Assembly (NCBI GenBank): GCA_013298415.1
Contig: JAAFHN010000188.1
Coordinates: 1 to 5,917, forward strand
DNA: 5,917 nt
Direction of reading: 5' to 3'
Origin: Comamonadaceae bacterium
Lineage (GTDB): Bacteria > Pseudomonadota > Gammaproteobacteria > Burkholderiales > Burkholderiaceae_C
Shown here: piece after piece, positions 1-5,917 of the stretch
Numbering within the stretch: the first letter of the stretch is position 1
How the letters are laid out: every line of letters starts with the position of its first letter
Translations under genes and position numbers: made by a program
The notes under the pieces: generated by a model
Told to the model about the DNA's origin: nothing
The model's input: only the letters and a program-made list of their open reading frames with translations
Database searches by the model: none

Positions 1-632
1 AAGTTCATCACGCCCCGCGAGCCCAAAAAGAGCGTAGGCCGCTCGGGCGTGAGGCGTGGGCCGTCAGAAGCGATGAACACATCGGCCTTGAGCTTGGCCG
101 CATGCAGCGCGCAAAACTCGGCCAGGCCCGGCGAGCCCACTTCTTCGCCCATCTCAATCAGCATCGTGATGTTGTAGCCCAGCTTGCCGCCGCGTGCAGC
201 AATCACTTGCTCCAGCGCAAGCAAATTGATGGTGTGCTGGCCTTTGTTGTCAGCCGTGCCGCGCCCGTAAATTTTGTTGCCTTCAATGTGCACTGCCCAA
301 GGGTTCAAGCCCGGCTTCCACTGCGGCTCAAGGCCACGAATCACATCGCCGTGGCCATAAGACAGCACGGTGAACTGCGCAGCAGGCTCCACGCGGCAAG
401 CGATCAAAAACGGTGGCTTGCCATCGAGTGGGTTGGGCAGCAGCTCGCATGAAAACCCAAGCGCCGTAAGGCTCGGCGAGATTTCATCGCTCAGGTAGCG
501 CTGCAAATCGCCCGCCCGCGCCGGGTTTTGGCTCTCTGTGGGGATCGCCACGCGCCGCGCGAGCGTTTGGGTGAACGCGCCGCTGGCAAAGAGGGCCTGG
601 GAGTTGGAGACGGCTTCGGCGCGGTTGCTCAT
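1..632 (-). CDS. M20-family zinc metallopeptidase, N-terminal part (runs off left edge)
   Basis: Begins at the ATG complementary to 630-632 (MSNRAEAVSNSQALF) and stays open for 210 codons to the left edge, so the C-terminal half is missing. Visible signatures of the M20 catalytic domain are YGHGDV with metal-ligand H94 and D96, GRGTADNKGQH with the bridging aspartate D128, EMGEEVGSPGL with catalytic E163 and ligand E164, and ASDGPR with ligand D190. Known of the family: two zinc ions in a cytoplasmic enzyme that hydrolyses amide bonds in dipeptides or N-acyl amino acids (relatives include ArgE, DapE, carboxypeptidase G2 and dipeptidases). From memory it looks closest to the roughly 470-residue 'M20 family metallopeptidase' group rather than to true ArgE or DapE, so the substrate cannot be named. 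The gene is divergent from the AI-2E gene, and no functional link is apparent. The family assignment is firm; the specificity is not. Confidence 0.93.
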   Translation of the reverse strand, partial: MSNRAEAVSNSQALFASGAFTQTLARRVAIPTESQNPARAGDLQRYLSDEISPSLTALGFSCELLPNPLDGKPPFLIACRVEPAAQFTVLSYGHGDVIRGLEPQWKPGLNPWAVHIEGNKIYGRGTADNKGQHTINLLALEQVIAARGGKLGYNITMLIEMGEEVGSPGLAEFCALHAAKLKADVFIASDGPRLTPERPTLFLGSRGVMN

Positions 633-738
633 GGGCGGTTTGGACGGGTGTGGTTCGCGGCTAGCATAAATCAGCGCAGCACGACAGAGGCGATAGACTG
701 AGCGCCGCAGCGCTTGGCTGCGCAACGATCGCCGACAG
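633..738. promoter_or_regulatory. Divergent intergenic region with weak promoter-like boxes
   Basis: This gap separates the minus-strand peptidase start from the plus-strand AI-2E start, so promoters for both should lie here. On the plus strand, TTGGAC (640-645) and TAGCAT (662-667) are 16 bases apart and match the sigma-70 consensus only at 3/6 and 4/6 positions. A small stem, AGCGC (701-705) with GCGCT (710-714) around a CGCA loop, lies 24 bases before the AI-2E ATG. No strong Shine-Dalgarno sequence precedes that ATG. The location supports a regulatory role; the individual boxes are weak. Confidence 0.3.
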
Positions 739-1800
739 ATGACGCTGACTTCCGCCCAAAAACAAGGTTTGGCCTGGCTGGGCATCGCAGCGGGGATGAG
801 CTTTGTGCTCTGGCTCTTGGCGCCGGTGCTCACGCCTTTTGTGGTGGCTGCCGTGTTTGCCTATGCGCTTGCGCCGCTCGTGAACAAGCTGCAGGCCCGC
901 AAACTGCCGCGCATCTTGGCGGTGGTGGTTGTGGAGGTTGTGTTCTTGGCGGCGCTGCTCTCGGTTGCCTTGCTGATCGTGCCGATCATTGCCAAAGAGC
1001 TGCCGCTTTTGAAAGAGCAAATCCCGCTGCTTGCTGAAAAGCTGAACACCAGCGTGCTGCCCTGGCTCGGCCAATGGGGCATTCATCTGAAATTGGATGT
1101 GACCAGCATCAAGGCCTTTGTGCTGAAATTTTTGAGCACCAATGCCGAAGAAGGCATTGCGGCGCTGCTGGCAAGCGCCAAGATCGGTGGCAGCGTAGCA
1201 CTCGCCTTGATTGGCAACGCGGTGCTGATTCCCGTGGCCTTGTTTTACTTGCTGCTGGATTGGGATGGCGTGGTGCAGCGGGCCTACAGCTTTGTGCCGC
1301 GCCGCATGCTGAGCAATGTGCACGGCTTTTTGAACGAGTGCGACGAAGTGCTAGGCCAATACCTGCGCGGCCAACTGCTTGTGATGGGCATTTTGGCGGT
1401 GTTCTACAGCGTGGGCATGATGCTCTTTGGCCTGGATTTGGCGCTGCCGATTGGCGTGTTCACAGGCCTAGCGATGTTTGTGCCTTACCTCGGCTTTGGC
1501 CTGGGCTTGCTGCTCGCTCTGCTTGCAGGTTTACTGGAATTTGCGTCGATCAAGGCGGTGGTGATGGTCGCCGTGGTGTACGGCTCGGGCCAGTTGATCG
1601 AAAGCCTTTACCTCACCCCGCGCCTGGTGGGCGAACGCATCGGCCTGCACCCGCTTGCCGTGATCTTCGCCCTGATGGCCTTCGGCCAAGTTTTCGGCTT
1701 CGTCGGCATCTTGATCGCGCTGCCAGCGAGTGCGGTGCTGCTGGTCGGCTTGCGGCGTGTCAAGGCGGCGTATCTGGGCAGTGGTCTGTATCGGGGATAG
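739..1800 (+). CDS. AI-2E/PerM family transporter-like membrane protein
   Basis: The 353-residue length is typical of the family. Hydrophobic segments are visible at about 12-30, 32-48, 58-84, 148-174, 212-231, 235-265, 272-288 and 303-338. A more hydrophilic stretch at about 86-146 corresponds to the variable domain normally seen between the N-terminal and C-terminal membrane blocks. The conserved C-terminal half is recognisable: YLRGQLL (208-214), GLDLALPIGVFTGL (231-244), VPYLG (248-252), and the TPRLVGERIGLHPLAVIF block (293-310) followed by GFVGILIALPASA. Members are inner-membrane proteins; some have been linked to autoinducer-2 export or Na+/H+ antiport, but for most the substrate is unknown, so none is assigned here. 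The ATG is the first possible one after an in-frame stop at 694-696. It lacks a good ribosome binding site. The stop codon lies 9 bases before the inverted-repeat element. No hairpin plus T-run terminator follows directly, though the repeat element's long palindrome could serve. Confidence 0.92.
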   Translation: MTLTSAQKQGLAWLGIAAGMSFVLWLLAPVLTPFVVAAVFAYALAPLVNKLQARKLPRILAVVVVEVVFLAALLSVALLIVPIIAKELPLLKEQIPLLAEKLNTSVLPWLGQWGIHLKLDVTSIKAFVLKFLSTNAEEGIAALLASAKIGGSVALALIGNAVLIPVALFYLLLDWDGVVQRAYSFVPRRMLSNVHGFLNECDEVLGQYLRGQLLVMGILAVFYSVGMMLFGLDLALPIGVFTGLAMFVPYLGFGLGLLLALLAGLLEFASIKAVVMVAVVYGSGQLIESLYLTPRLVGERIGLHPLAVIFALMAFGQVFGFVGILIALPASAVLLVGLRRVKAAYLGSGLYRG

Positions 1801-1809
1801 GGTACGGGA

Positions 1810-2012
1810 GCGGTTTTGAACGCAAAGTTCGCAAAATCACGCAGAGGACGCAGAGTAAACAGCCAAAAGATGAAAAATGAGGCTCAATCGACCCTCTGTC
1901 CAGGTATTTAAATGATTTGTTGCTACGTTTTTTGTATCAATAGCCTAGAAACAGTTTGGCTGTTTCCTCTGCGAACTCTGCGTACATTCCGCGACCTTTG
2001 CGTTCAAACTGC
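1810..2012. repeat. Imperfect long inverted-repeat element (MITE-like dispersed repeat candidate)
   Basis: Two 58-base arms, 1810-1867 and 1955-2012, are imperfect reverse complements around an 87-base core that is about 37% GC, well below the flanking genes. The inner 28 bases of each arm (1840-1867 against 1955-1982) match at 25/28, and the 13-base TTTGAACGCAAAG (1815-1827) is matched exactly at 1996-2008. The left arm is a chain of CGCAAAG/CGCAGAG-like heptamers starting at 1821, 1830, 1840 and 1849. The right arm holds the same four in reverse at 1967, 1976, 1987 and 1996. There is no transposase and no clear target-site duplication. From memory, GCAAAG/GCAGAG-rich palindromic repeats of this kind are scattered between genes in many bacterial genomes, so this is probably a dispersed non-autonomous element. 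It fills most of the gap between the AI-2E stop and the helicase start and could act as a transcript-end structure for the upstream gene. Confidence 0.75.
1948..1966. other. Small perfect hairpin at the inner edge of the right repeat arm
   Basis: GAAACAG (1948-1954) pairs perfectly with CTGTTTC (1960-1966) around a five-base loop. The 3' strand of this stem is part of the right arm (CTGTTT, 1960-1965) and also pairs with AAACAG (1857-1862) in the left arm, so the local hairpin and the long-range palindrome exclude each other. It is not followed by a T-run on either strand, so it does not look like an intrinsic terminator. Confidence 0.5.
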
Positions 2013-2038
2013 CCGCAGTCCCCTGACGCCTTAGCCAC

Positions 2039-3922
2039 ATGGCCATTTTTCCGCAGACTTTCAGCCGGATTGACGCGCGTTGCTCGCGCGGCGAGCGGCG
2101 GGTGCTGCATCAGCTGCGGCGGTGTTTGGAAGACGACTGCCTGGTTTGGCACGATTTGCCGATTGGGCCTAAAGCGCGGCAGCCCGATTTTGTGGTGCTC
2201 AGCCCGCGCTGGGGCTTGCTGGTGCTGGAGGTAAAAGACTGGCTGCTGTCCAGCATCGCCCAGGCCTCGCCCACGGAGGTGACGCTCGCCACTGAGCGGG
2301 GCGAAGTGCAAGCCGACAACCCCGTGGCCCAAGCGCGTGGCTACGTGCTGGAACTGGTTGACGTGCTGCGGCAAGACCCGGTGCTCACGCATGTCACCGG
2401 GCCGTTCCAAGGCCAATTGCTCTTTCCCTACGGCTGGGGCGTGGTGTTTGCTGGGATTGAAGAAAAACAAGTGAGCGGCAGCGATTTTTTTGCTTGCTTT
2501 TCCAAGCGCAGTTGTTTGCTCAAAGGCGATTTGAGCGAGGGCCTCGATGAGGCCAGCTTCATTGACCGCCTGGCGGGCATGTTCACTCTCACCTTTCCGC
2601 ACACGCTCACCCTGCCGCAGCGCGATCGCATCCGCTGGCACATCCTGCCCGAGCTGCGCATGCCCATCGTGCAGCCCGCGCTCGATGGCATCACGCCAGC
2701 GCTCGATCTGCCAGACCTGATGCGCGTGATGGATGTGCAGCAAGAACAAGTGGCTCGCAGCCTGGGCGAGGGCCACCGGGTGATCCACGGCGCAGCGGGC
2801 TCGGGCAAAACCATGATCTTGGTGTTTCGCGCGCAGCATTTGGCGGCCACCGCGAGCGTCGACCAACCCATCCTCGTGCTCTGCTTCAACAGCACCCTGG
2901 CTGGCCGAATCGATGCCATGCTGCGCAGCCGTGGCATCGACGAGCGAGTGGTGGTGCGCACGTTCCACGCCTGGTGCAGCGATGTGCAGCATGCCTACAA
3001 CCTGGAAGTGCCGCACGGCCCGCAAGAGCAGTACTTTGAGCGGCTTGCCTACACGGTGGAGCGCGCATTGGAGACCAAGCGTGTGCCCGCTGGCCAATAC
3101 AGCGCCTTGCTGATCGATGAGGCGCATGATTTTGAAGATGCCTGGCTCAAGATCGCCACGCAGCTTGTGTCGCCGCAATCCAAATCGCTGCTCGTGCTTT
3201 ACGACGATGCCCAGAGCATCTACCAGCGGGCCAAACGCAGCCAGAGCTTTGCGCAGCTTGGCATTCAGGCCAAAGGCCGAACGAGTGTCCTCAAGCTCAA
3301 CTACCGCAACACGGCCGAGATTTTGCAAGTGGCGCTTGGCGCGAGCGAAGGCGTGCTACCCCATTCGCCCAAGCCCGATGAAAACCGTGTGAGTGAGGCC
3401 TTCGACCGAACCTCCGAAGACGGCATTCCCACCGTCGCCCCCGCGAGCGCTGGCCGCCGTGGTCCCATGCCCAAGCTGCACCGCTTTGATACACCGCTTG
3501 CCGAAGCCCAAGCGGTGGCGCAGCAAATTGCCGATGCACTCGCTCAGGGCACACCTCCCGGCGAGCTCGCGGTGCTGGGGCGCAATCGGCATGTGCTGCG
3601 GGCAAGCTTTGCGCAATTGAAGCGCCTGCGAATCCCTTGCCAATCCATGAGCGAGCAAGAGCCGCGCAGTTTTGATTGGCGCGAGCCGAGCGTGAAGCTG
3701 CTCACCATCCACAGCTCAAAAGGCCTGGAGTTCAGCCATGTGTTCATCGCGGGCCTGCAAACCTTGCCGCAGCAAGGCGAGCCCCTGCAAGACGAACTCC
3801 GACTGCTCTACGTGGCCATGACCCGAGCCACCCGAAGCCTGTGGCTGAGCGCCACAGAAGAAAGCGTGGTGGTCGCCAGAGTTCAAAACGCAATTGATGC
3901 GGCGGCAATTTCCCTGGGCTGA
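2039..3922 (+). CDS. NERD nuclease domain fused to UvrD-like superfamily 1 helicase
   Basis: A 627-residue protein. The N-terminal NERD (nuclease-related, PD-(D/E)XK-like) domain shows GERRV with E19, QPDF with D50 and the ExK pair E64-V-K66 in LLVLEVKDW. The helicase core follows: Q-motif-like VQQEQ (233-237), Walker A GAAGSGKT (251-258, K257), motif Ia/Ib region (about 277-311), Walker B LLIDEAHDF (D360, E361), motif III LYDDAQSIYQR (388-398), motif IV LNYRNT (420-425), motif V TIHSSKGLEF (556-565) and motif VI LLYVAMTRA (589-597, arginine finger R596). All expected catalytic residues are present, so it should be an active ATPase, probably a DNA translocase, with a plausibly active nuclease. 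A Pro/Ser/Asp-rich stretch at about 434-480 between motifs IV and V looks like a flexible linker. The ATG at 2039 is the first possible one after an in-frame stop at 2024-2026, but no good ribosome binding site is seen. It is probably transcribed alone. A DNA repair or phage-defence role is inferred from the architecture only. Confidence 0.93.
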   Translation: MAIFPQTFSRIDARCSRGERRVLHQLRRCLEDDCLVWHDLPIGPKARQPDFVVLSPRWGLLVLEVKDWLLSSIAQASPTEVTLATERGEVQADNPVAQARGYVLELVDVLRQDPVLTHVTGPFQGQLLFPYGWGVVFAGIEEKQVSGSDFFACFSKRSCLLKGDLSEGLDEASFIDRLAGMFTLTFPHTLTLPQRDRIRWHILPELRMPIVQPALDGITPALDLPDLMRVMDVQQEQVARSLGEGHRVIHGAAGSGKTMILVFRAQHLAATASVDQPILVLCFNSTLAGRIDAMLRSRGIDERVVVRTFHAWCSDVQHAYNLEVPHGPQEQYFERLAYTVERALETKRVPAGQYSALLIDEAHDFEDAWLKIATQLVSPQSKSLLVLYDDAQSIYQRAKRSQSFAQLGIQAKGRTSVLKLNYRNTAEILQVALGASEGVLPHSPKPDENRVSEAFDRTSEDGIPTVAPASAGRRGPMPKLHRFDTPLAEAQAVAQQIADALAQGTPPGELAVLGRNRHVLRASFAQLKRLRIPCQSMSEQEPRSFDWREPSVKLLTIHSSKGLEFSHVFIAGLQTLPQQGEPLQDELRLLYVAMTRATRSLWLSATEESVVVARVQNAIDAAAISLG

Positions 3923-3981
3923 AGGATCGCTGTTCTCAGGATTCGGCGCAGAATACTCAATACCATTGGGGATCAACCGAC

Positions 3982-3987
3982 GAGGAG
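3982..3987 (+). promoter_or_regulatory. Shine-Dalgarno site of the substrate-binding protein gene
   Basis: GAGGAG lies 7 bases before the ATG at 3995. It decides the start: an in-frame TTG at 3989 would add two residues but sits only one base after this site, too close for it to serve as the start. This is the strongest ribosome binding site in the window, which fits a highly expressed periplasmic binding protein. I see no convincing promoter boxes in the rest of the gap (3923-3981). Confidence 0.8.
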
Positions 3988-3994
3988 TTTGCAG

Positions 3995-5197
3995 ATGTTT
4001 CTTCCTAACCGACGCCACTTGGCACTGACGGCCTTTGCCGCCATCGCTGCTTTGCCTGGGCTAGCCCACGCCCAGGTGCGTGAAATCAAAATTGCCCACA
4101 TCCACAGCAAAACGGGGCCACTGGAAGCCTATGCCAAGCAAACTTCCACGGGCTTGATGATGGGCCTGCGCTATGCCACCGGCGGCACCATGATGGTCGG
4201 CGGCAAAAAGATCGTGGTGATAGAAAAAGACGACCAAGGCAAGCCCGATGTAGGCAAAAGCCTCTTGGCCGCAGCCTACGCCGACGACAAGGTGGATATA
4301 GCGATCGGGCCTACGGCTTCCCCCGTGGCGCTCGCCATGCTGCCGGTTGCCGAGGAATACAAAAAAATCCTACTGGTAGAGCCTGCGGTGGCCGACTCCA
4401 TCACCGGCGACAAGTGGAACAAGTACATCTTTCGCACTGGGCGAAACAGCAGCCAAGACGCCGCTGCCAACGCGGCGGCGCTCGATCTGCCCAACAACGT
4501 GATCGGCGTGCTCGCCAACGACAACGCCTTTGGCCGTGACGCAGTGAAAGCCGCCAAAGATTTCGCCAAGCGATCCAAGCTGGTGCACGAAGAATACCTC
4601 CCGGTCGGCACCACCGATTTCACGGCTGGGCTGCTGCGCTTGGTGGACAAGCTCAAGGATCAGCCGGGCAATAAATTCATCTCGGTGGTTTGGGCCGGCG
4701 CGCCCACGCCCTTTGCCAAAATCGCTGAGATGGATCTGGAAAAGCGCTACGGCATCAAGCTCGCTACCGGGGGCAACATCTTGCCTGCGATGGTGGCTTA
4801 CAAGCAGTTTCCGGGCATGGAGGGCGCGTTGTACTACTACTTTGGCATCCCCAAGAATCCTGTGAACGAGCACTTGGTGGCTGAGCATTACCGCGAATTC
4901 AAGCAGCCGCCCGATTTTTTCACCGCTGGCGGTTTTGCTGCTGCGATGGCTGTGGTGACAGCGCTGAAAAAGACCAACGGCGACACCAACACCGACAAGC
5001 TGATTCAGACCATGGAAGGCATGAGCTTCGACTCGCCCAAAGGCACGATGACCTTCCGCAAGGAAGACCACCAGGCCATGCAAAGCATGTACCACTTCAG
5101 GATCAAATCAGATCCTGCTTTTGCCTGGGGTGTGCCTGAGCTCGTGCGCGAGATCAAGCCTGCCGACATGAACATTCCCATCCGCAACAAGCGCTGA
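3995..5197 (+). CDS. Periplasmic substrate-binding protein of a branched-chain amino acid (LivJ/LivK-like) ABC transporter
   Basis: A 400-residue protein, usual for the periplasmic binding protein family 6 (Leu/Ile/Val-binding type). A Sec signal peptide is clear: basic MFLPNRR, hydrophobic core LALTAFAAIAALPGL, and a likely cleavage after AHA at residue 26, giving a mature start at Gln27. No lipobox cysteine is present, so it should be freely periplasmic. The mature part has the family pattern: IKIAHIHSKTGPLEAYAKQ at the first strand, a GGKKIVVIEKDDQGKPD segment (69-84), GPTASPVALAMLPVAEE (105-121), DNAFGRDAV (176-184) in the hinge-proximal region, and the late SPKGTMTFRKEDHQA block (347-361) typical of Liv-type receptors. 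The ligand cannot be read from the sequence; relatives bind branched-chain amino acids, amides, urea or aromatic compounds. It is followed 48 bases later by a LivG-type ATPase, so it is probably the first gene of the transport operon. Confidence 0.93.
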   Translation: MFLPNRRHLALTAFAAIAALPGLAHAQVREIKIAHIHSKTGPLEAYAKQTSTGLMMGLRYATGGTMMVGGKKIVVIEKDDQGKPDVGKSLLAAAYADDKVDIAIGPTASPVALAMLPVAEEYKKILLVEPAVADSITGDKWNKYIFRTGRNSSQDAAANAAALDLPNNVIGVLANDNAFGRDAVKAAKDFAKRSKLVHEEYLPVGTTDFTAGLLRLVDKLKDQPGNKFISVVWAGAPTPFAKIAEMDLEKRYGIKLATGGNILPAMVAYKQFPGMEGALYYYFGIPKNPVNEHLVAEHYREFKQPPDFFTAGGFAAAMAVVTALKKTNGDTNTDKLIQTMEGMSFDSPKGTMTFRKEDHQAMQSMYHFRIKSDPAFAWGVPELVREIKPADMNIPIRNKR

Positions 5198-5204
5198 ATC
5201 ACAC

Positions 5205-5224
5205 GCTGAGTCAGTGGCTCAAGC
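5205..5224 (+). other. Possible weak hairpin between the binding-protein and ATPase genes
   Basis: GCTGAG (5205-5210) can pair with CTCAAGC (5218-5224) with one bulged base and a seven-base loop. No T-run follows, so it is not an intrinsic terminator. In transport operons such structures after the binding-protein gene often stabilise the upstream transcript and lower downstream expression; that role here is inference from position only, and a stem this short may be chance. Confidence 0.2.
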
Positions 5225-5245
5225 AAAGACTTAGGCAAACGCCGA

Positions 5246-5917
5246 GTGCTCCAAACCTCCGGTTTGACCGTTCGCTTCGGCGGGCATGTGGCTGTGAATG
5301 CGGTCACGTGCGCCTTTGCCCCTGGCACGCTGACCGCCATCGTGGGCCCCAACGGCGCGGGCAAAACCACCTACTTCAACCTCATTTCAGGGCAAGTCAA
5401 GGCCAGCGCAGGCTCGGTGAGTTTGGGCGGTGTGGACTTGAGCCGCATGAGCACAGCGGCGCGCGCCCAAGCAGGTCTGGGCAGGGCGTTTCAACTCACC
5501 AACCTTTTTCCGCAACTGAGCGTGCGCGAAAACGTGCGGCTTGCGGTGCAGGCTCAGGCGCGGGAAGGGCTGAATTTGCGCCAAATCTGGTCTGATCGGC
5601 GTGAGCTGCTGGAGCGCACTGCGAAAGTGCTCGAAGATGTCGCGCTGGCCGATCGTGCAGACGCCCGGGCCGCCAGCTTGCCGCACGGCGATCAACGCAA
5701 GCTCGAAGTGGGCATTTTGATGGCGCTCGACCCGAAGGTGTACATGTTTGACGAGCCCACCGCGGGCATGGGCGTGGACGATGTGCCCGTGATCCTGAAT
5801 TTGATCCGCAAGATCAGGACCGACGCCAGCAAGACGATTCTGCTGGTGGAGCACAAGATGGATGTCGTGCGCGAGCTGTCTGACCGCATCGTGGTGCTGC
5901 ACAACGGCGAGCTGGTG
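5246..5917 (+). CDS. LivG-type ABC transporter ATP-binding protein (runs off right edge)
   Basis: The first 224 residues of an ATPase expected to be about 250 long. It couples ATP hydrolysis on the cytoplasmic face of the membrane to import of the ligand delivered by the binding protein just upstream. Motifs: the A-loop-like region VRFGGHVAV (9-17), Walker A GPNGAGKTT (34-42, K40), Q-loop with Q83 in GRAFQLTNLF, signature region LPHGDQRKLEV (145-155), Walker B VYMFDEP (D169, E170), D-loop GMGVDD (174-179) and switch histidine H203 in VEHKMD. GRAFQ and the long Q-loop-to-signature insert are LivG rather than LivF traits. GTG at 5246 is the only credible start: the frame is open only from the stop at 5207-5209, contains no ATG before it, and VLQTSGLTVRFGG aligns with the usual LivG N-terminus. 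The ribosome binding site is poor (AGG at 5233-5235). The permeases and LivF are expected downstream. Confidence 0.93.
   Translation, partial: MLQTSGLTVRFGGHVAVNAVTCAFAPGTLTAIVGPNGAGKTTYFNLISGQVKASAGSVSLGGVDLSRMSTAARAQAGLGRAFQLTNLFPQLSVRENVRLAVQAQAREGLNLRQIWSDRRELLERTAKVLEDVALADRADARAASLPHGDQRKLEVGILMALDPKVYMFDEPTAGMGVDDVPVILNLIRKIRTDASKTILLVEHKMDVVRELSDRIVVLHNGELV

Noticed and set aside
102..452. 116-codon plus-strand frame inside the peptidase region
   Set aside because: Opposite strand of the M20 gene, whose metal-binding motifs prove the minus-strand reading.
661..1323. 220-codon minus-strand open frame opposite the AI-2E gene
   Set aside because: His/Gln-rich composition without motifs; the plus strand encodes clear family motifs and membrane segments.
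1821..1855. CRISPR-like or tandem repeat array
   Set aside because: The repeated units are only 7 bases with 2-3 base spacing and are mirrored in the second arm; there are no spacer-length intervals and no cas genes.
1074..1880. 268-codon plus-strand frame overlapping the AI-2E gene and entering the repeat element
   Set aside because: Shifted frame of the AI-2E gene; low-complexity Arg/Ala/Gly-rich product. Its tail only translates the repeat heptamers.
1901..1945. Intrinsic terminator or sigma-70 promoter in the AT-rich core
   Set aside because: The T-run at 1928-1933 has no GC stem in front of it, and the pairs TTGTTG/TATCAA or TTGTTG/TAGCCT have poor spacing or a poor match, so neither can be called.
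1810..2012. Integron attC-type recombination site
   Set aside because: The palindrome and its size are suggestive, but the ends lack the RYYYAAC/GTTRRRY core boxes in the expected places and there is no gene-cassette context.
1937..3328. 463-codon open frame on the minus strand opposite the NERD-helicase gene
   Set aside because: Its translation is rich in His, Gln and Arg with no recognisable domain, and it lies fully opposite a gene with all helicase motifs. It is the antisense image of high-GC codons.
4370..5095. 241-codon minus-strand frame opposite the substrate-binding protein gene
   Set aside because: The plus strand has a signal peptide, ribosome binding site and family motifs; the antisense product has none.

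Overview
The window is about 60% GC, densely coded and has short intergenic gaps. Protein resemblance from memory points to a betaproteobacterium, most likely Burkholderiales and perhaps Comamonadaceae. This is an inference; no rRNA or other marker gene is present. There are three complete protein genes and two that run off the edges.

Layout: (i) 632 down to 1, minus strand: the N-terminal 210 residues of an M20-family zinc metallopeptidase. (ii) 633-738: a divergent intergenic gap. (iii) 739-1800, plus strand: an AI-2E/PerM-family polytopic membrane protein. (iv) 1801-2038: a gap filled almost completely by an imperfect inverted-repeat element. It has two 58-base arms (1810-1867 and 1955-2012) built from repeated CGCAAAG/CGCAGAG heptamers, around an AT-rich core of about 37% GC. 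(v) 2039-3922, plus: a 627-residue fusion of an N-terminal NERD nuclease domain to a UvrD-like superfamily 1 helicase, with every key motif intact. (vi) 3995-5197, plus: a secreted substrate-binding protein of the branched-chain amino acid (LivJ/LivK-like) type, with a strong ribosome binding site. (vii) 5246 to the right edge, plus: a LivG-type ABC ATPase that starts at GTG.

The last two genes are evidently the beginning of a HAAT/Liv-type uptake operon whose permeases and second ATPase would lie beyond the right edge. The peptidase, the AI-2E protein and the helicase look like unrelated neighbours.

The least ordinary parts are the palindromic repeat element and the NERD-helicase gene directly behind it. 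The element is probably a dispersed non-autonomous repeat. The nuclease-helicase architecture fits DNA repair or anti-phage defence, but nothing in the window proves either. I see no clear evidence of a complete new system here.
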